A stretch of 64,000 bases of DNA. It comes from Staphylococcus pettenkoferi (lineage in GTDB: Bacteria > Bacillota > Bacilli > Staphylococcales > Staphylococcaceae). Location of the stretch: the NCBI RefSeq assembly GCF_026659735.1, contig NZ_JANSKK010000012.1, positions 1 through 64,000 of the forward strand, written 5' to 3'. The first letter of the stretch is position 1, and each line of letters begins with the position of its first letter. The notes beneath the pieces are model-generated. The model made no database searches. It saw only the letters and a list, made by a program, of their open reading frames with translations, and was not told where the DNA came from. The position numbers were made by a program, and so were the translations under genes. Below, one piece after another: positions 19,866-29,211 of this stretch.

Positions 19866-20420
19866 TCTGCTTTGCACCTCACTCACTTTCATATTTTACA
19901 TTATTAAGGTTTTGGATAAAATAAGAGTTGTTTATTTTCATAAAGTATTAAGGTATAATATTTTTTAGATTGTCGATAACTAGATGTTAATTGACGACTA
20001 CAAATAAATAGCTATTATGGAGCGATGAGTCTAAGATATAATAAAGTGTATCAGCTTAAGAAAATAATAGATAAAATGAGCGATTAGAAAATATTTTCAA
20101 TGTGTACTCGAGACGCATGATGGAGCTAGACCACAACGAAAATCCATTTTTTGAGCTCTTTGAGCAAAAATTTTAGTTGAGTGTGGTCCTACGTAGTAGC
20201 TGTCTGAATTTGAGACGGCTAATGCTTTCTCAAACTCTAGTCAGCTTTACGGGGGTAGCACAACGAAATCACAGATTTCTGTGCTTCTCCCATGCAAGCG
20301 AGAGTCAATACATTGAAAATGAATACTCATTAACTTACCCTAGGCTCGTGCCATTAGCTAGTTAGTATCTAAGAGTAATAGTTCTATTGATAGAAGACTC
20401 ATATTGAGGAGGAAGCCCAA
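19866..20420. other. Intergenic region between the ABC-F gene and rex
   Basis: About 550 bases without a believable gene. It contains copy A of an inverted repeat (20111-20260) and the rex leader, with GAGGAGG before the rex ATG. A 62-codon frame at 20177-20365 lies inside the repeat, has no ribosome site and is not credible. Confidence 0.5.
20111..20260 (+). repeat. Intergenic repeat, copy A
   Basis: About 150 bases that reappear in inverted orientation at 23835-23985. Shared blocks include GACCACAA, GAAAATCCATT, TTGAGCTCT, TTAGTTGAGTGTGGTCCTA, GTAGTAGCTGT and CTAGTCAGCTTT. The two copies differ by scattered substitutions and small indels. It contains no open frame and looks like a dispersed noncoding element. 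Confidence 0.8.
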
Positions 20421-21059
20421 ATGGCTATTCATAGCGATAAGATTCCTCGCGCTACTTTAAAGCGTTTACCTTTATATTATAGATTCGTCAATACCTTGAA
20501 AGCAAAGGGAATTGATCGAGTTAATTCTAAGACCATTAGCGAGGGTCTAAATATAGATTCAGCAACGATACGTCGTGATTTTTCATATTTCGGAGAGTTA
20601 GGCAAGAAAGGCTATGGTTATAACATCGATAGTTTGTTAAACTTTTTTAAAAATGAAATTAACGAGAACCAAGATATAAAGATTGCTCTCGTCGGTGTCG
20701 GTAACCTCGGTAAAGCCTTACTCACGTATAACTTCTCTATCCATGATGAAATGACGATTACTGAAGCGTTTGATATCCGAGATGAGATTATCGGCAAACA
20801 AATCGGTAGTGTTGCTGTAAAACATATGGATCAACTGCAAGAAACTTTGGCGCATGAAGCGATAGATGTGGTGATTCTGACGACACCTGAATCTGCAGCT
20901 CAGCATGTCGCCAATCAATTGGTGGAAGCAGGGGTTAAGGGAATTCTGAATTTCTCACCTGCACGTATTGAGACGCCAGAATCTGTGCAAGTTCATCAAA
21001 TTGATTTAGGTATCGAATTGCAGTCACTACTATTCTTTATGAAGAATTATCAAAGTTAA
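20421..21059 (+). CDS. rex: Redox-sensing transcriptional repressor Rex
   Basis: NADH/NAD+-sensing repressor of fermentation and anaerobic genes. It has an N-terminal winged helix (residues ~1-80, with the recognition region [18 protein letters not shown]) and a Rossmann domain with [10 protein letters not shown] near residue 93. At 212 residues it is full length. GAGGAGGAAG precedes the ATG. The gene lies next to the ABC-F gene, as in other staphylococci and Bacillus. Confidence 0.96.
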   Translation: MAIHSDKIPRATLKRLPLYYRFVNTLKAKGIDRVNSKTISEGLNIDSATIRRDFSYFGELGKKGYGYNIDSLLNFFKNEINENQDIKIALVGVGNLGKALLTYNFSIHDEMTITEAFDIRDEIIGKQIGSVAVKHMDQLQETLAHEAIDVVILTTPESAAQHVANQLVEAGVKGILNFSPARIETPESVQVHQIDLGIELQSLLFFMKNYQS

Positions 21060-21178
21060 GATTAAAGCTAGTGAGAATGGGATAATGATTACTACATTCT
21101 GTTATTATCCTATTTTTATTAGCTATAAAAATAAATGTCACATTTTTCATAATACGATTGAAAGGGGTATGTATAACA

Positions 21179-22111
21179 ATGGTCTTCTGTACCAATTGCG
21201 GCCATAAAAACTCAGAAAATCAAAAGTTCTGTGTGAATTGTGGCGCACCACTTAGAAATGCAAATGCTTCTCAACAAACATCACAAAATCAAGATAAGGA
21301 ACAAACACAATCTCAACAACACGATTCTCAACACACATCTACACAACAACATCATCAAGAAGGCAACCAAGATCGTGCACGCCAAACTACACAATCTTCG
21401 GCTTCCCAATCTCAAGGTGCACATCAACAAACACGTCAAACACCACATACATATCAACAAGAGCCAGACAAACGAGGTGGCTCTAAAGTGTGGATCGTGA
21501 TTTCAACAATCATCTTCTTAGCGATTCTTGCAGCGCTTATCTTTGGTGCCTATAAACTTTATGATCACTATACAAATAAATCAGACGATCACAAGCAGTC
21601 TCAACATGCGTCTAAGAAAGATGCTAACAAATCTAAATCCAGTGACTCTGATGATAGTTCTAGCGATAAGGATAAAAAGGAAGACCCAGCAGATCATCCA
21701 ACAGATCCTGATGCAGCGAAGATTGATGTCTTCGGTCACTATTTTGATAAAAACTATATGAAAGCACCATCTAAGCAAGGCTACAACGGCATCAATAATG
21801 GTATGACGAGAGAACAAGTTGAGAAGAAACTCGGTCATCCAGAAGGTGAAGTCGACGGCCGAGATCACGTCTTCAAGCAGTATCATGATCTAGCCGTTTA
21901 CTACAACGATGACGATGAAGTTGAACAAGTTGCGATTGCACCTCACAACGTCAGCAAGAGCGAATACATCGATACGTATAGTGAACCCGATGATCACGAA
22001 GGCGATGACCTTGTTTATGATTCAGATACGACAAATAACTTTAGCGTAGTTGTTACAGTTGATGGCGGCTCAGTGAAGACCATTGAGAACATCGACCAAT
22101 TGGATCGTTAA
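21179..22111 (+). CDS. Zinc-ribbon membrane protein with extracytoplasmic domain
   Basis: The N terminus is a zinc ribbon with paired CxxC knuckles (FCTNCGHKN and FCVNCGAPL). A Gln/His/Ser-rich linker (residues ~30-100) and one transmembrane helix (about 107-130) follow. A second low-complexity Lys/Asp/Ser linker leads to a C-terminal domain starting near residue 185 (VFGHYFDKNYM, then NGMTREQVEKKLG). That last block resembles the SmpA/BamE-like or DUF4309 region that begins NGMTxxEV. I choose ATG 21179 after AAAGGGG. The function is unknown; a regulatory or cell-envelope role is possible. Confidence 0.7.
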   Translation: MVFCTNCGHKNSENQKFCVNCGAPLRNANASQQTSQNQDKEQTQSQQHDSQHTSTQQHHQEGNQDRARQTTQSSASQSQGAHQQTRQTPHTYQQEPDKRGGSKVWIVISTIIFLAILAALIFGAYKLYDHYTNKSDDHKQSQHASKKDANKSKSSDSDDSSSDKDKKEDPADHPTDPDAAKIDVFGHYFDKNYMKAPSKQGYNGINNGMTREQVEKKLGHPEGEVDGRDHVFKQYHDLAVYYNDDDEVEQVAIAPHNVSKSEYIDTYSEPDDHEGDDLVYDSDTTNNFSVVVTVDGGSVKTIENIDQLDR

Positions 22112-22181
22112 TTTAATATTTATGACGATGTTGCTATAGTTAAAAGGTACATGTCAGTAATACCAACGCATAGGTATTTTT

Positions 22182-22218
22182 AAAGAGCGGAACTTTTAGA
22201 GGCGTTCCGCTCTTTTTT
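22182..22218 (+). terminator. Terminator after the zinc-ribbon gene
   Basis: AAAGAGCGGAAC (22182-22193) pairs with GTTCCGCTCTTT (22204-22215), followed by TTT. Confidence 0.85.
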
Positions 22219-22386
22219 ATGCGCTGAAGCAAGGTTGACACTCGTTTAATAGTATACATCTTCACTTTTATCTCGAACACGAAATATATCAAAAATAATG
22301 ATAGACAGAAGTCTTGAAATAGTAATATTATAGTATTATTATTGTTATTAATCATATTAGTTTTATCGGGAATAGGGAGTGAAGTT

Positions 22387-23484
22387 ATGAACTGGTTGAT
22401 CTTAACAGGGATTATCGTTGGTATACTACTCGGATTTATTATGCAGCGTACGAGATTCTGTCTCGCTGGTGGATTCCGCGACATGTATGTCCAGAAGAAC
22501 AATAAGATGTTCTACGCGTTATTAATCGCCATTGCAGTTCAAAGTATTGGACTATTTACATTATCTGCATTTGGCGTTGTGAAAGTGCCTCATGAATCTT
22601 ATCCACTCATTGGCACAATCATTGGTTCATTTATCTTTGGTATCGGTATCGTTCTGGCAGGTGGTTGTGCAACAGGAACTTGGTATCGTGCAGGAGAAGG
22701 TCTCATCGGAAGTTGGGTCGCACTCGTCGCTTACGGTTTCACTTCAGCAGTGACGAAATTCGGTATTCTCCAACCTGTGATGGGGCGTGTTAATCAGCCT
22801 ACACAATATCGTACAAGTATGGCTGATACGACAGGTATTCCGAACTGGGTTTGGGTTATTGCGTTGACATTGATCACGCTATTCTTTGTGGTAAAAACAC
22901 TACGCAAACCAAAACCTAAAATTGCAGTACCGAAATTAAAACAAAAATACACAGGTCTTAGACATCTCTTATTCGAAAAACGCTATCACCCATTTGTAGC
23001 TGCGATAGGTGTTGGTTTAATAGCCTTACTTGCATGGCCTTTAAGTGAAATGACAGGACGTATGCACGGGCTAGGTATTACAACACCTTCAGCGAACATC
23101 TCACAATTTTTAGTGACAGGTGATCTTAAACTTATCGACTGGGGCGTAATGCTCGTCTTAGGTATCTTTATCGGTTCTTATATCGCCGCACGTGGTTCTC
23201 GTGAATTCAAATGGCGTTTACCAGATAAGAAGACGATCCGCAATAGTGTAATCGGCGGTGTATGCATGGGCTTCGGTGCTTCGGTAGCTGGCGGTTGCTC
23301 AATCGGTAATGGTCTTGTAGAAACAGCGATGTTCTCATGGAAAGGCTGGGTTGCACTCGCATCAATGATCCTCGGAACTTGGTTTATGAGTTATTTCATG
23401 TTCGTTAAACCAATGAAACAAGCGAAGAAAGCGACTCAATCACAATCAGCACAAGTTAAAACTCATCAAACACAAACGACTTAA
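22387..23484 (+). CDS. YeeE/YedE-family sulfur-compound transporter
   Basis: Polytopic membrane protein of 365 residues with about nine to ten helices. It has the family's paired glycine/cysteine motifs: AGGCATGTWYRAGEG in the first half and VAGGCSIGNG in the second. In this family these cysteines move thiosulfate or another sulfur species across the membrane. I start at ATG 22387, after GGGAGTGAAGTT. It is followed 18 bases later by a TusA-like gene, so the pair probably imports and hands on reduced sulfur. The exact substrate is inferred. Confidence 0.88.
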   Translation: MNWLILTGIIVGILLGFIMQRTRFCLAGGFRDMYVQKNNKMFYALLIAIAVQSIGLFTLSAFGVVKVPHESYPLIGTIIGSFIFGIGIVLAGGCATGTWYRAGEGLIGSWVALVAYGFTSAVTKFGILQPVMGRVNQPTQYRTSMADTTGIPNWVWVIALTLITLFFVVKTLRKPKPKIAVPKLKQKYTGLRHLLFEKRYHPFVAAIGVGLIALLAWPLSEMTGRMHGLGITTPSANISQFLVTGDLKLIDWGVMLVLGIFIGSYIAARGSREFKWRLPDKKTIRNSVIGGVCMGFGASVAGGCSIGNGLVETAMFSWKGWVALASMILGTWFMSYFMFVKPMKQAKKATQSQSAQVKTHQTQTT

Positions 23485-23502
23485 TATATAGGAGGTATAA
23501 GT

Positions 23503-23727
23503 ATGGTACATGAATTAGGTACAGTAGGTATGGTCTGCCCATTCCCACTCATCGAAGCACAGAAGAAGATGGAAACACTAGATTCAGGAGATGAATTGAA
23601 GATCGATTTCGACTGCACACAAGCCACTGAAGCGATTCCAAACTGGGCAGCAGAACAAGGCTATCCAGTAACGAATTACGAACAACTTGATGACGCTTCA
23701 TGGACGATTACAGTTCAGAAAGCTTAA
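23503..23727 (+). CDS. TusA-family sulfurtransferase
   Basis: A 74-residue protein of the TusA/SirA/YedF fold. The catalytic cysteine is in the diagnostic motif CPFPLIEA (residue 12), and the short beta-alpha-beta layout matches. AGGAGGTATAAGT precedes the ATG. It accepts sulfur as a persulfide on its cysteine, probably from the YedE-type transporter upstream. Both genes share one transcript that ends at 23742-23776. Confidence 0.9.
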   Translation: MVHELGTVGMVCPFPLIEAQKKMETLDSGDELKIDFDCTQATEAIPNWAAEQGYPVTNYEQLDDASWTITVQKA

Positions 23728-23741
23728 TATATATAAGATAT

Positions 23742-23776
23742 GCCGCTTCTTTCGCGATGATTGAAGTGGCGTTTTA
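23742..23776 (+). terminator. Terminator of the yedE-tusA pair
   Basis: GCCGCTTC (23742-23749) pairs with GAAGTGGC (23763-23770), followed by GTTTTA. Confidence 0.7.
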
Positions 23777-23834
23777 CTTTAAAAATGAGAATGATTTTAA
23801 ATATCTATAATTTTCATTGTTATAACTCTGGCTT

Positions 23835-23985
23835 GCTTCCCTCGGAAAGCTGACTAGATTTCGTGAAAGCGATAGCTAAATCGAACTCATACAGCTACTA
23901 CATAGGACCACACTCAACTAATTCTTTTCACTCATAGAGCTCAAAGAATGGATTTTCATTGTGGTCATAGATCCATCAAGCGTCA
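23835..23985 (-). repeat. Intergenic repeat, copy B (inverted relative to copy A)
   Basis: The reverse complement aligns along its length with 20111-20260, including the 19-base block TTAGTTGAGTGTGGTCCTA. The rest of the 340-base gap 23728-24071 holds the tusA terminator and AT-rich sequence without a gene. Confidence 0.8.
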
Positions 23986-24071
23986 CGATTTCACAATGAA
24001 AATTTCACATATAATTGACGCTACTCGTGGATAAATTATTTTTCTCTAATATACCTTTATCCTCTATTATA

Positions 24072-25049
24072 TTATCCAGTTGTTCCTTCCCAAAGTTGAA
24101 CAGGAAATATATGTTCTTGATTTGTAGACTTATTTTGGATTCTTTGTTCTAGTATCTCTATTGCTTTATCTGCGATTTGACTAATAGGTTGTATAATCGT
24201 AGTTAAATAGGGATGCATACATCTCATTAGTTGTGTACCGTCATAACCTATCAACTTTAAATCTTCTGGAATACGTTTACCTATTTTTTGTGCGATATGA
24301 TAAATTTGAATCGCATCAGTGTCATTTGAGGCAAAGATCCCATCAATGTTTGGCTGATCTTGGAAGATACGAGAAAATATTTCTGATTTTTCTTCATAGC
24401 TAAGACTGAAATCAATAGTATAAGTTATTGGTTTAAGTTCATACTTTCGCATTGTTTGTTCATAACCTGTTTGTCTTAAGTTAGCAGGCGTATTGACATC
24501 AATAGGGCCATTAGTATGGATAATATGACGGGCACCTTGTTGAATCAAACGTTCAGTAGCTATAATGCCGCCGTTAAGATTATCAGAACGAACATCTGGT
24601 ATATCTTGATTCATGATTCTATCAATAGCGACAATAGGTAAATTTCTATTATTGTATTGTTCAATTCCAATATTATGTGTACCTACGATAAGGGCATCAA
24701 CTTGGTTTGATAATAGTTGATTCATATAATGTCGTTCTTTTTCAGGATCACTCATTGAATTACCTATTATAACTACATAACCTTTAGCATATAATTTTTT
24801 CTCTAATTCTAAAATAAGTTCACCAAAGAACGGATTAGCTACTGTTGGGAATAACAATCCAATGATATTTGTCTTTTGTTGATAAAGTTGGCGAGCTGCC
24901 GAGTTCGGTTGGTAGTTCAACTCTTCCATGGCTTGATAAACATTTTTTTTGGTTCTTTCACTTATATATCCTCGATTATTTAGGACACGTGAGACCGTAG
25001 TTTTAGAAACTTGTGCTATTTTAGCTACATCTTCTAATTTAGGTTTCAT
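24072..25049 (-). CDS. LacI/GalR-family repressor of the second sucrose locus
   Basis: A 325-residue LacI-type regulator: N-terminal helix-turn-helix (KLEDVAKIAQVSKTTVSRVLNN), hinge helix near residues 50-58 (NSAARQL) and a periplasmic-binding-like effector domain. It lies downstream of a GH32 and an MFS gene on the same strand and probably controls them through palindromic sites near 27940-27979. The effector is probably a sugar or sugar phosphate. It differs substantially from the second LacI protein at 28112-29128, so it is not a fresh duplicate. Confidence 0.85.
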   Translation of the reverse strand: MKPKLEDVAKIAQVSKTTVSRVLNNRGYISERTKKNVYQAMEELNYQPNSAARQLYQQKTNIIGLLFPTVANPFFGELILELEKKLYAKGYVVIIGNSMSDPEKERHYMNQLLSNQVDALIVGTHNIGIEQYNNRNLPIVAIDRIMNQDIPDVRSDNLNGGIIATERLIQQGARHIIHTNGPIDVNTPANLRQTGYEQTMRKYELKPITYTIDFSLSYEEKSEIFSRIFQDQPNIDGIFASNDTDAIQIYHIAQKIGKRIPEDLKLIGYDGTQLMRCMHPYLTTIIQPISQIADKAIEILEQRIQNKSTNQEHIFPVQLWEGTTG

Positions 25050-25125
25050 TGCGTGATCCTCCTACTTAATATAGTTTATATACTTCATTATGCACTTTTT
25101 ATAAGTAAATTGCGATCTAAATAAA

Positions 25126-25165
25126 TAGAAGCGGACTCATAGTTCATGAAAAGAGTCACGCTTCT
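25126..25165 (-). terminator. Terminator after the GH32 gene
   Basis: AGAAGCG and ACTC (from 25126) pair with GAGT and CGCTTCT (to about 25165); on the minus strand ATTTATTT follows. It separates the GH32 gene from the downstream repressor gene. Confidence 0.55.
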
Positions 25166-25194
25166 TAGTAGGATAAACCTTATATATTTATTAT

Positions 25195-26610
25195 TTAATC
25201 AAAGTGAATAGCATTATCTTCGAGCTCGTAAATTTCCGAACTCATATTTATAGGTGCTTCTGCAGAAAGCCATACTTTAGGAGATGTCTCACTATAGAAT
25301 CTTTCTGTAAAAACGGCTTCCCCATCGTTAATGAATAATTCGAGAGAACTTGTGTCTATATAGATTTGTAATTGTATCTTATTGGCTGATTGAATCGTTG
25401 CATATCTACTATCTAATAAATCTTCACGGAAAAGTGTAAACTTATTGTTATCTGCATTAAAGTTAATGGATAGCAAATTATTTTTCTCGTCCGTCATTTG
25501 AATCTTAAAGCTTTGATATGATAATGAGAGATTAATTTCAGTTTGAGCTATACCTTCAACTAATAAAGTTTTGTTTTTTACTGTTTTATAATCATTCGAA
25601 ATTATATCTTTGCGTAACTGTTTGAGTTCTTCAACTGGTGTCATATATAAGTGATTGTCTATTAAACGTAATTCACGTGGCAGCGTTAGGGCACCAGACC
25701 AACCGTCAACTTGTTCAGGCATTACATTGTTCCACATTGCCATCCAACCAATTAGAATGCGTCTGTTATCAGGGGTTAGCATTGTTTGAGGAGCATAAAA
25801 ATCATGCCCATGATCTAATTCCTTAAAGTGATTACGCGTAAATTGATGAGAATCGTAATTGAAATGACCTATAAAGTATCCATTTTGGAACAAATTGAGA
25901 TATTGTTCTTTCTCTGCTTTCATGCCTTGTGGGGAGAAAAGCAGTATATGTTTACCATCTAATTCAAAGAAATCAGGGCATTCCCACATATATCCTTCAA
26001 TTTCTTGACCTTTAGATACATCGACAGGTCCGATATAATCCCAAGATAACAAATCTTTAGAACGGTAAAGAATGATTCGACCTAGTTCATCAGTATTTTG
26101 ACTCCCAACTATCATATAGTAATAATCACCATGTTGCCACACTTTAGGATCTCTAAAATGTTGGGTGTTATCTTGTGGGGGTTCAGGTATTACAGCGTTC
26201 TGCTGGTATTTAGTAAAATGAATGCCGTCTTGAGAATAGGCCATATTCTGATTTTGCCAGAAATGATCAGGATCGTTATCATCGTAATAGTGATGACCAG
26301 TGTAGAATAAATATAATTTCTCATCTTTTACAATACCAGTTCCTGAGAAACAACCATCTTTATCTTCTATATCACCTGGAGTTAAAGCGATAGGTAGGGT
26401 CTCCCAATGTACCAAATCTTTACTACGAGCATGCCCCCAATGCATAGGACCCCATTGGGGTTCGTATGGATAATGTTGATAGAAAATATGGTAATAATCA
26501 TTAAAAAATGAAAAGCCGTTTGGATCGTTAATCCATCCTGATTTAGGCATTACATGATAACCTAAACGATATCTATTATCTGAGATTCCATCTTTATTTT
26601 GCTCTTTCAT
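25195..26610 (-). CDS. GH32 beta-fructosidase (sucrose hydrolase)
   Basis: A 471-residue glycoside hydrolase family 32 enzyme. The catalytic nucleophile motif WINDPNGFSF is near residue 27, the transition-state motif FRDPKVW near 153 and the acid/base motif ECPDFFELDG near 215; a C-terminal beta-sandwich follows. It has no signal peptide. Annotation pipelines would call it sucrose-6-phosphate hydrolase. Because the adjacent transporter is a permease rather than a PTS, free sucrose or a fructo-oligosaccharide is the more likely substrate. It ends 20 bases before the permease's minus-strand stop. Confidence 0.88.
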   Translation of the reverse strand: MKEQNKDGISDNRYRLGYHVMPKSGWINDPNGFSFFNDYYHIFYQHYPYEPQWGPMHWGHARSKDLVHWETLPIALTPGDIEDKDGCFSGTGIVKDEKLYLFYTGHHYYDDNDPDHFWQNQNMAYSQDGIHFTKYQQNAVIPEPPQDNTQHFRDPKVWQHGDYYYMIVGSQNTDELGRIILYRSKDLLSWDYIGPVDVSKGQEIEGYMWECPDFFELDGKHILLFSPQGMKAEKEQYLNLFQNGYFIGHFNYDSHQFTRNHFKELDHGHDFYAPQTMLTPDNRRILIGWMAMWNNVMPEQVDGWSGALTLPRELRLIDNHLYMTPVEELKQLRKDIISNDYKTVKNKTLLVEGIAQTEINLSLSYQSFKIQMTDEKNNLLSINFNADNNKFTLFREDLLDSRYATIQSANKIQLQIYIDTSSLELFINDGEAVFTERFYSETSPKVWLSAEAPINMSSEIYELEDNAIHFD

Positions 26611-26629
26611 TATATTAACTCTCCTTTAT

Positions 26630-27916
26630 TTATTCTTTTACAAAAGGATCTCCGTAAACGTATTCGTTGTCTTTTCTTAATGTTATAAAAGCGAAAATTC
26701 CTGCTAATAAGACGATAGCTGAAATAACAAAGAAAGTAGGTTGATAACCAATGTGATCCCTTAGAGTACCTAGTGGACCCGATAATATAATTTGTCCCAC
26801 TTGAGCCGAGACACTATATCCAACCATGTATATTGTTGCTGATAATTTTGTGTCAAAATGTAATGTGATGTATCTAAATATAGGTAATATAAATAATGGC
26901 ACTTCTAATGCATGAAACATTTTAATAAATGAAACACTTATTGGACCTTGAGCTATACCACACAAGCCTATACGTAAAAACATTACTGTAGCACCTAAAA
27001 GTAGTGTTTTTCGAACTCCAATTTTAGCCATAATAATTGGAACAATTCCCATCATCAATGCTTCAACAAATACTTGCACAGAATTTAATGTACCATACAT
27101 TTGTTGTCCTACACTTGAAGATGAAAATAGTTTTGTATAGAAATCAGGAAACATTTGCTGATCAAAGATAGTATAGAATGACCATGAAAATGTAATAAAG
27201 ATAATAATGATAATAATGATCCATAAATCTTTTACCTTAAGTAACGAGATGATTCGACTTAACGAAGGTGCAGCTTCTTCTTTATTATCTTCGATTCTTT
27301 CTTTTGCATTAACTTCTTCCTCAGATTTCCAGAAAAGTATAGTTAATAATAAGATTAACCCAATTACTGAGCCTAACCAGAAGTTGAGATGAGGATTTAT
27401 AACAAAAGTATAACCAGCAATAAGAGCCATTACAGCGTAACCAAACGAACCCCAAGCACGAGCTTGACCATATTTAAAGTTAAAGTAACGACTAAATCTT
27501 TCACCAACTGCTTCGTAGGCGCTCACAGCTGCTAAAAATCCACAAGAAAGAAAAATAGATCCTAATATTACACCTAACCAAAAATGATGTTGTATAAATG
27601 GCGCATATAGCCATATAAAGAATGGACCTACAAATGTTGAGAAGAGGGAGCAGAAGACAAGTAATGTTCGTTTGATAACTAATTTATCTTGAATTATTCC
27701 ATAAATGAACATTAATATAAGCGTAACGAAAGAATTTGCAGAATAAATAATTCCGACTTTTCCACCCGATAAACCTAAACCATTGCTATCGGATGTTAGC
27801 CATATTTGGAAGAATGACCACCAAATACTCCAAGAAGCGAAGAATAGCATAAACATGAGTGAACTTTGTAAATAAGATTTGTTTTTAAAGGTATCTATAA
27901 ATTGTGTAGGTTTCAT
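26630..27916 (-). CDS. MFS oligosaccharide:H+ symporter (LacY-type)
   Basis: A 428-residue protein with twelve predicted membrane segments and features of the oligosaccharide:H+ symporter branch (LacY/CscB), such as an N-terminal FFASWSIWWSFFQIWL helix and KYGQARAWGSFGYA. I use ATG 27916, which has GAGGAGGTTCATC upstream; ATG 27931 sits too close to the ribosome site. It is the first gene of a two-gene operon with the GH32 enzyme. Sucrose is the likely substrate, but raffinose or a similar sugar is possible. Confidence 0.82.
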   Translation of the reverse strand: MKPTQFIDTFKNKSYLQSSLMFMLFFASWSIWWSFFQIWLTSDSNGLGLSGGKVGIIYSANSFVTLILMFIYGIIQDKLVIKRTLLVFCSLFSTFVGPFFIWLYAPFIQHHFWLGVILGSIFLSCGFLAAVSAYEAVGERFSRYFNFKYGQARAWGSFGYAVMALIAGYTFVINPHLNFWLGSVIGLILLLTILFWKSEEEVNAKERIEDNKEEAAPSLSRIISLLKVKDLWIIIIIIIFITFSWSFYTIFDQQMFPDFYTKLFSSSSVGQQMYGTLNSVQVFVEALMMGIVPIIMAKIGVRKTLLLGATVMFLRIGLCGIAQGPISVSFIKMFHALEVPLFILPIFRYITLHFDTKLSATIYMVGYSVSAQVGQIILSGPLGTLRDHIGYQPTFFVISAIVLLAGIFAFITLRKDNEYVYGDPFVKE

Positions 27917-27939
27917 GATGAACCTCCTCATAATATATT

Positions 27940-27979
27940 GGAAAGCGCTTTCTTTTAAATAAAGTGTAATCGCTTTCTA
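27940..27979. promoter_or_regulatory. Operator/cre-like palindromes upstream of the permease gene
   Basis: GAAAGCGCTTTC (27941-27952) is a perfect palindrome and, with its flanks, matches the cre consensus for CcpA at 13 of 14 positions. A second related half (ATCGCTTTC) lies near 27969-27977. Either CcpA, the local LacI regulator, or both could bind. Confidence 0.6.
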
Positions 27980-28111
27980 AAATTATGTCAACCGGATGAC
28001 ATATTTAATATGTTTTAGCTTAATTCCCATTAAAGAGTAGGTTCACTCCAAGCTGTGTGGTAAAATATGGATTGAAATCGTAAATGACAAGAGTGTTGAG
28101 AGGTCTTAGAT

Positions 28112-29128
28112 ATGAAGAATATTACAGATATAGCGAAGATGGCAGGCGTGTCTAAAAGTACGGTATCGCGATATCTGAATAATGGTTCAGTGAGCGAACA
28201 AACGAAACAGTTATTAGATCGAATTATTCAAGAAACGAATTACCAGCCTAATCAGTTTGCGCAAAGTTTAAGAGCGCGACGCACGAATTTGATAGGGGCC
28301 ATCATTCCGCGCATGAATTCTCATGCCGTGGATGAGACGATTAGTGGGGTGAAAGAGGCCTGTGATGAGCATGATTGTCAGCTCTTACTCAATTTCACTA
28401 ATTTGGATAAGAAATTGGAAATCGAGGCCTTGAAGATGTTTCAACGTAGTAAGGTGGATGGTATCGTCTTTATGGCGACGGACATTACTGAAGAACTTCA
28501 AGAGCTTATTGGACAGTTGGGCGTACCTGTCGTTATCGTTGGGCAGAACAAAGACGGCTTTAATTGCGTTGTTCATGATGACTACCGTGCTGGGCAACTT
28601 GTAGGTGATTATATAAGCCGACAGACGATGGCGCGTGGTACGTCAAAATCAGGGGCAGACAATACATCGCAATTACCTCAAGTTCAATTTTTCGGCGTAA
28701 CAGAAGAAGATTACGCAGTAGGTGTGTTGCGTAAAAAGGGCATGCTCAACGCTTTAAGCCACTACAATATTCAGCCTAACTTCACATTAGCGTCATTTAA
28801 TTATCGAGACGCATTGAAAGATATCACAGCACATTTTCAACAACATTCAATCACACACTATGACACGATAGTCGGCGCTACGGATGCTATTGCTTTAGCA
28901 GTCTACAAATATTGTAGTCAATATCAAATACCACAACCTTGGCCGACAATGATTGGGTTTGGTGGAGATCCGATGACTGAACTCGTGTCGCCACCGATTC
29001 ATACGGTGAAATATCAATATCGCGAAGCAGGCAAAGTGGCGATTGCACAACTTTTCAAAGCACTCAATCAACAATCAATTCAGTCACCACAAATGATAGA
29101 TGTGCATTTTACAGAAAGAGAATCATAA
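28112..29128 (+). CDS. scrR: LacI-family sucrose operon repressor ScrR
   Basis: A 338-residue LacI/GalR regulator with N-terminal helix-turn-helix (NITDIAKMAGVSKSTVSRYLNN) and a sugar-binding core. It directly precedes scrB and scrK, as in S. aureus and S. xylosus, where ScrR represses sucrose use. GAGAGG lies upstream of the ATG. A palindromic operator-like site between it and scrB (29141-29154) supports local control. Confidence 0.9.
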   Translation: MKNITDIAKMAGVSKSTVSRYLNNGSVSEQTKQLLDRIIQETNYQPNQFAQSLRARRTNLIGAIIPRMNSHAVDETISGVKEACDEHDCQLLLNFTNLDKKLEIEALKMFQRSKVDGIVFMATDITEELQELIGQLGVPVVIVGQNKDGFNCVVHDDYRAGQLVGDYISRQTMARGTSKSGADNTSQLPQVQFFGVTEEDYAVGVLRKKGMLNALSHYNIQPNFTLASFNYRDALKDITAHFQQHSITHYDTIVGATDAIALAVYKYCSQYQIPQPWPTMIGFGGDPMTELVSPPIHTVKYQYREAGKVAIAQLFKALNQQSIQSPQMIDVHFTERES

Positions 29129-29140
29129 AGAATCAATAAG

Positions 29141-29154
29141 TGGAACCGATACCA
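29141..29154. promoter_or_regulatory. Putative ScrR operator / cre-like site
   Basis: TGGAACCGATACCA, a LacI-family style imperfect palindrome with central CG, lies 58 bases before the scrB start. It is a plausible ScrR operator, with weaker agreement to cre. Confidence 0.55.
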
Positions 29155-29211
29155 AACGAGCGGTCATCCATGTTAGAATAAGTTAATGAGTAAGTAACAG
29201 GAGGAACGGAT

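Noticed and set aside
20177..20365. 62-codon frame upstream of rex
   Set aside because: It lies within a noncoding repeat, lacks a ribosome site and is not preserved in the inverted copy at 23835-23985.
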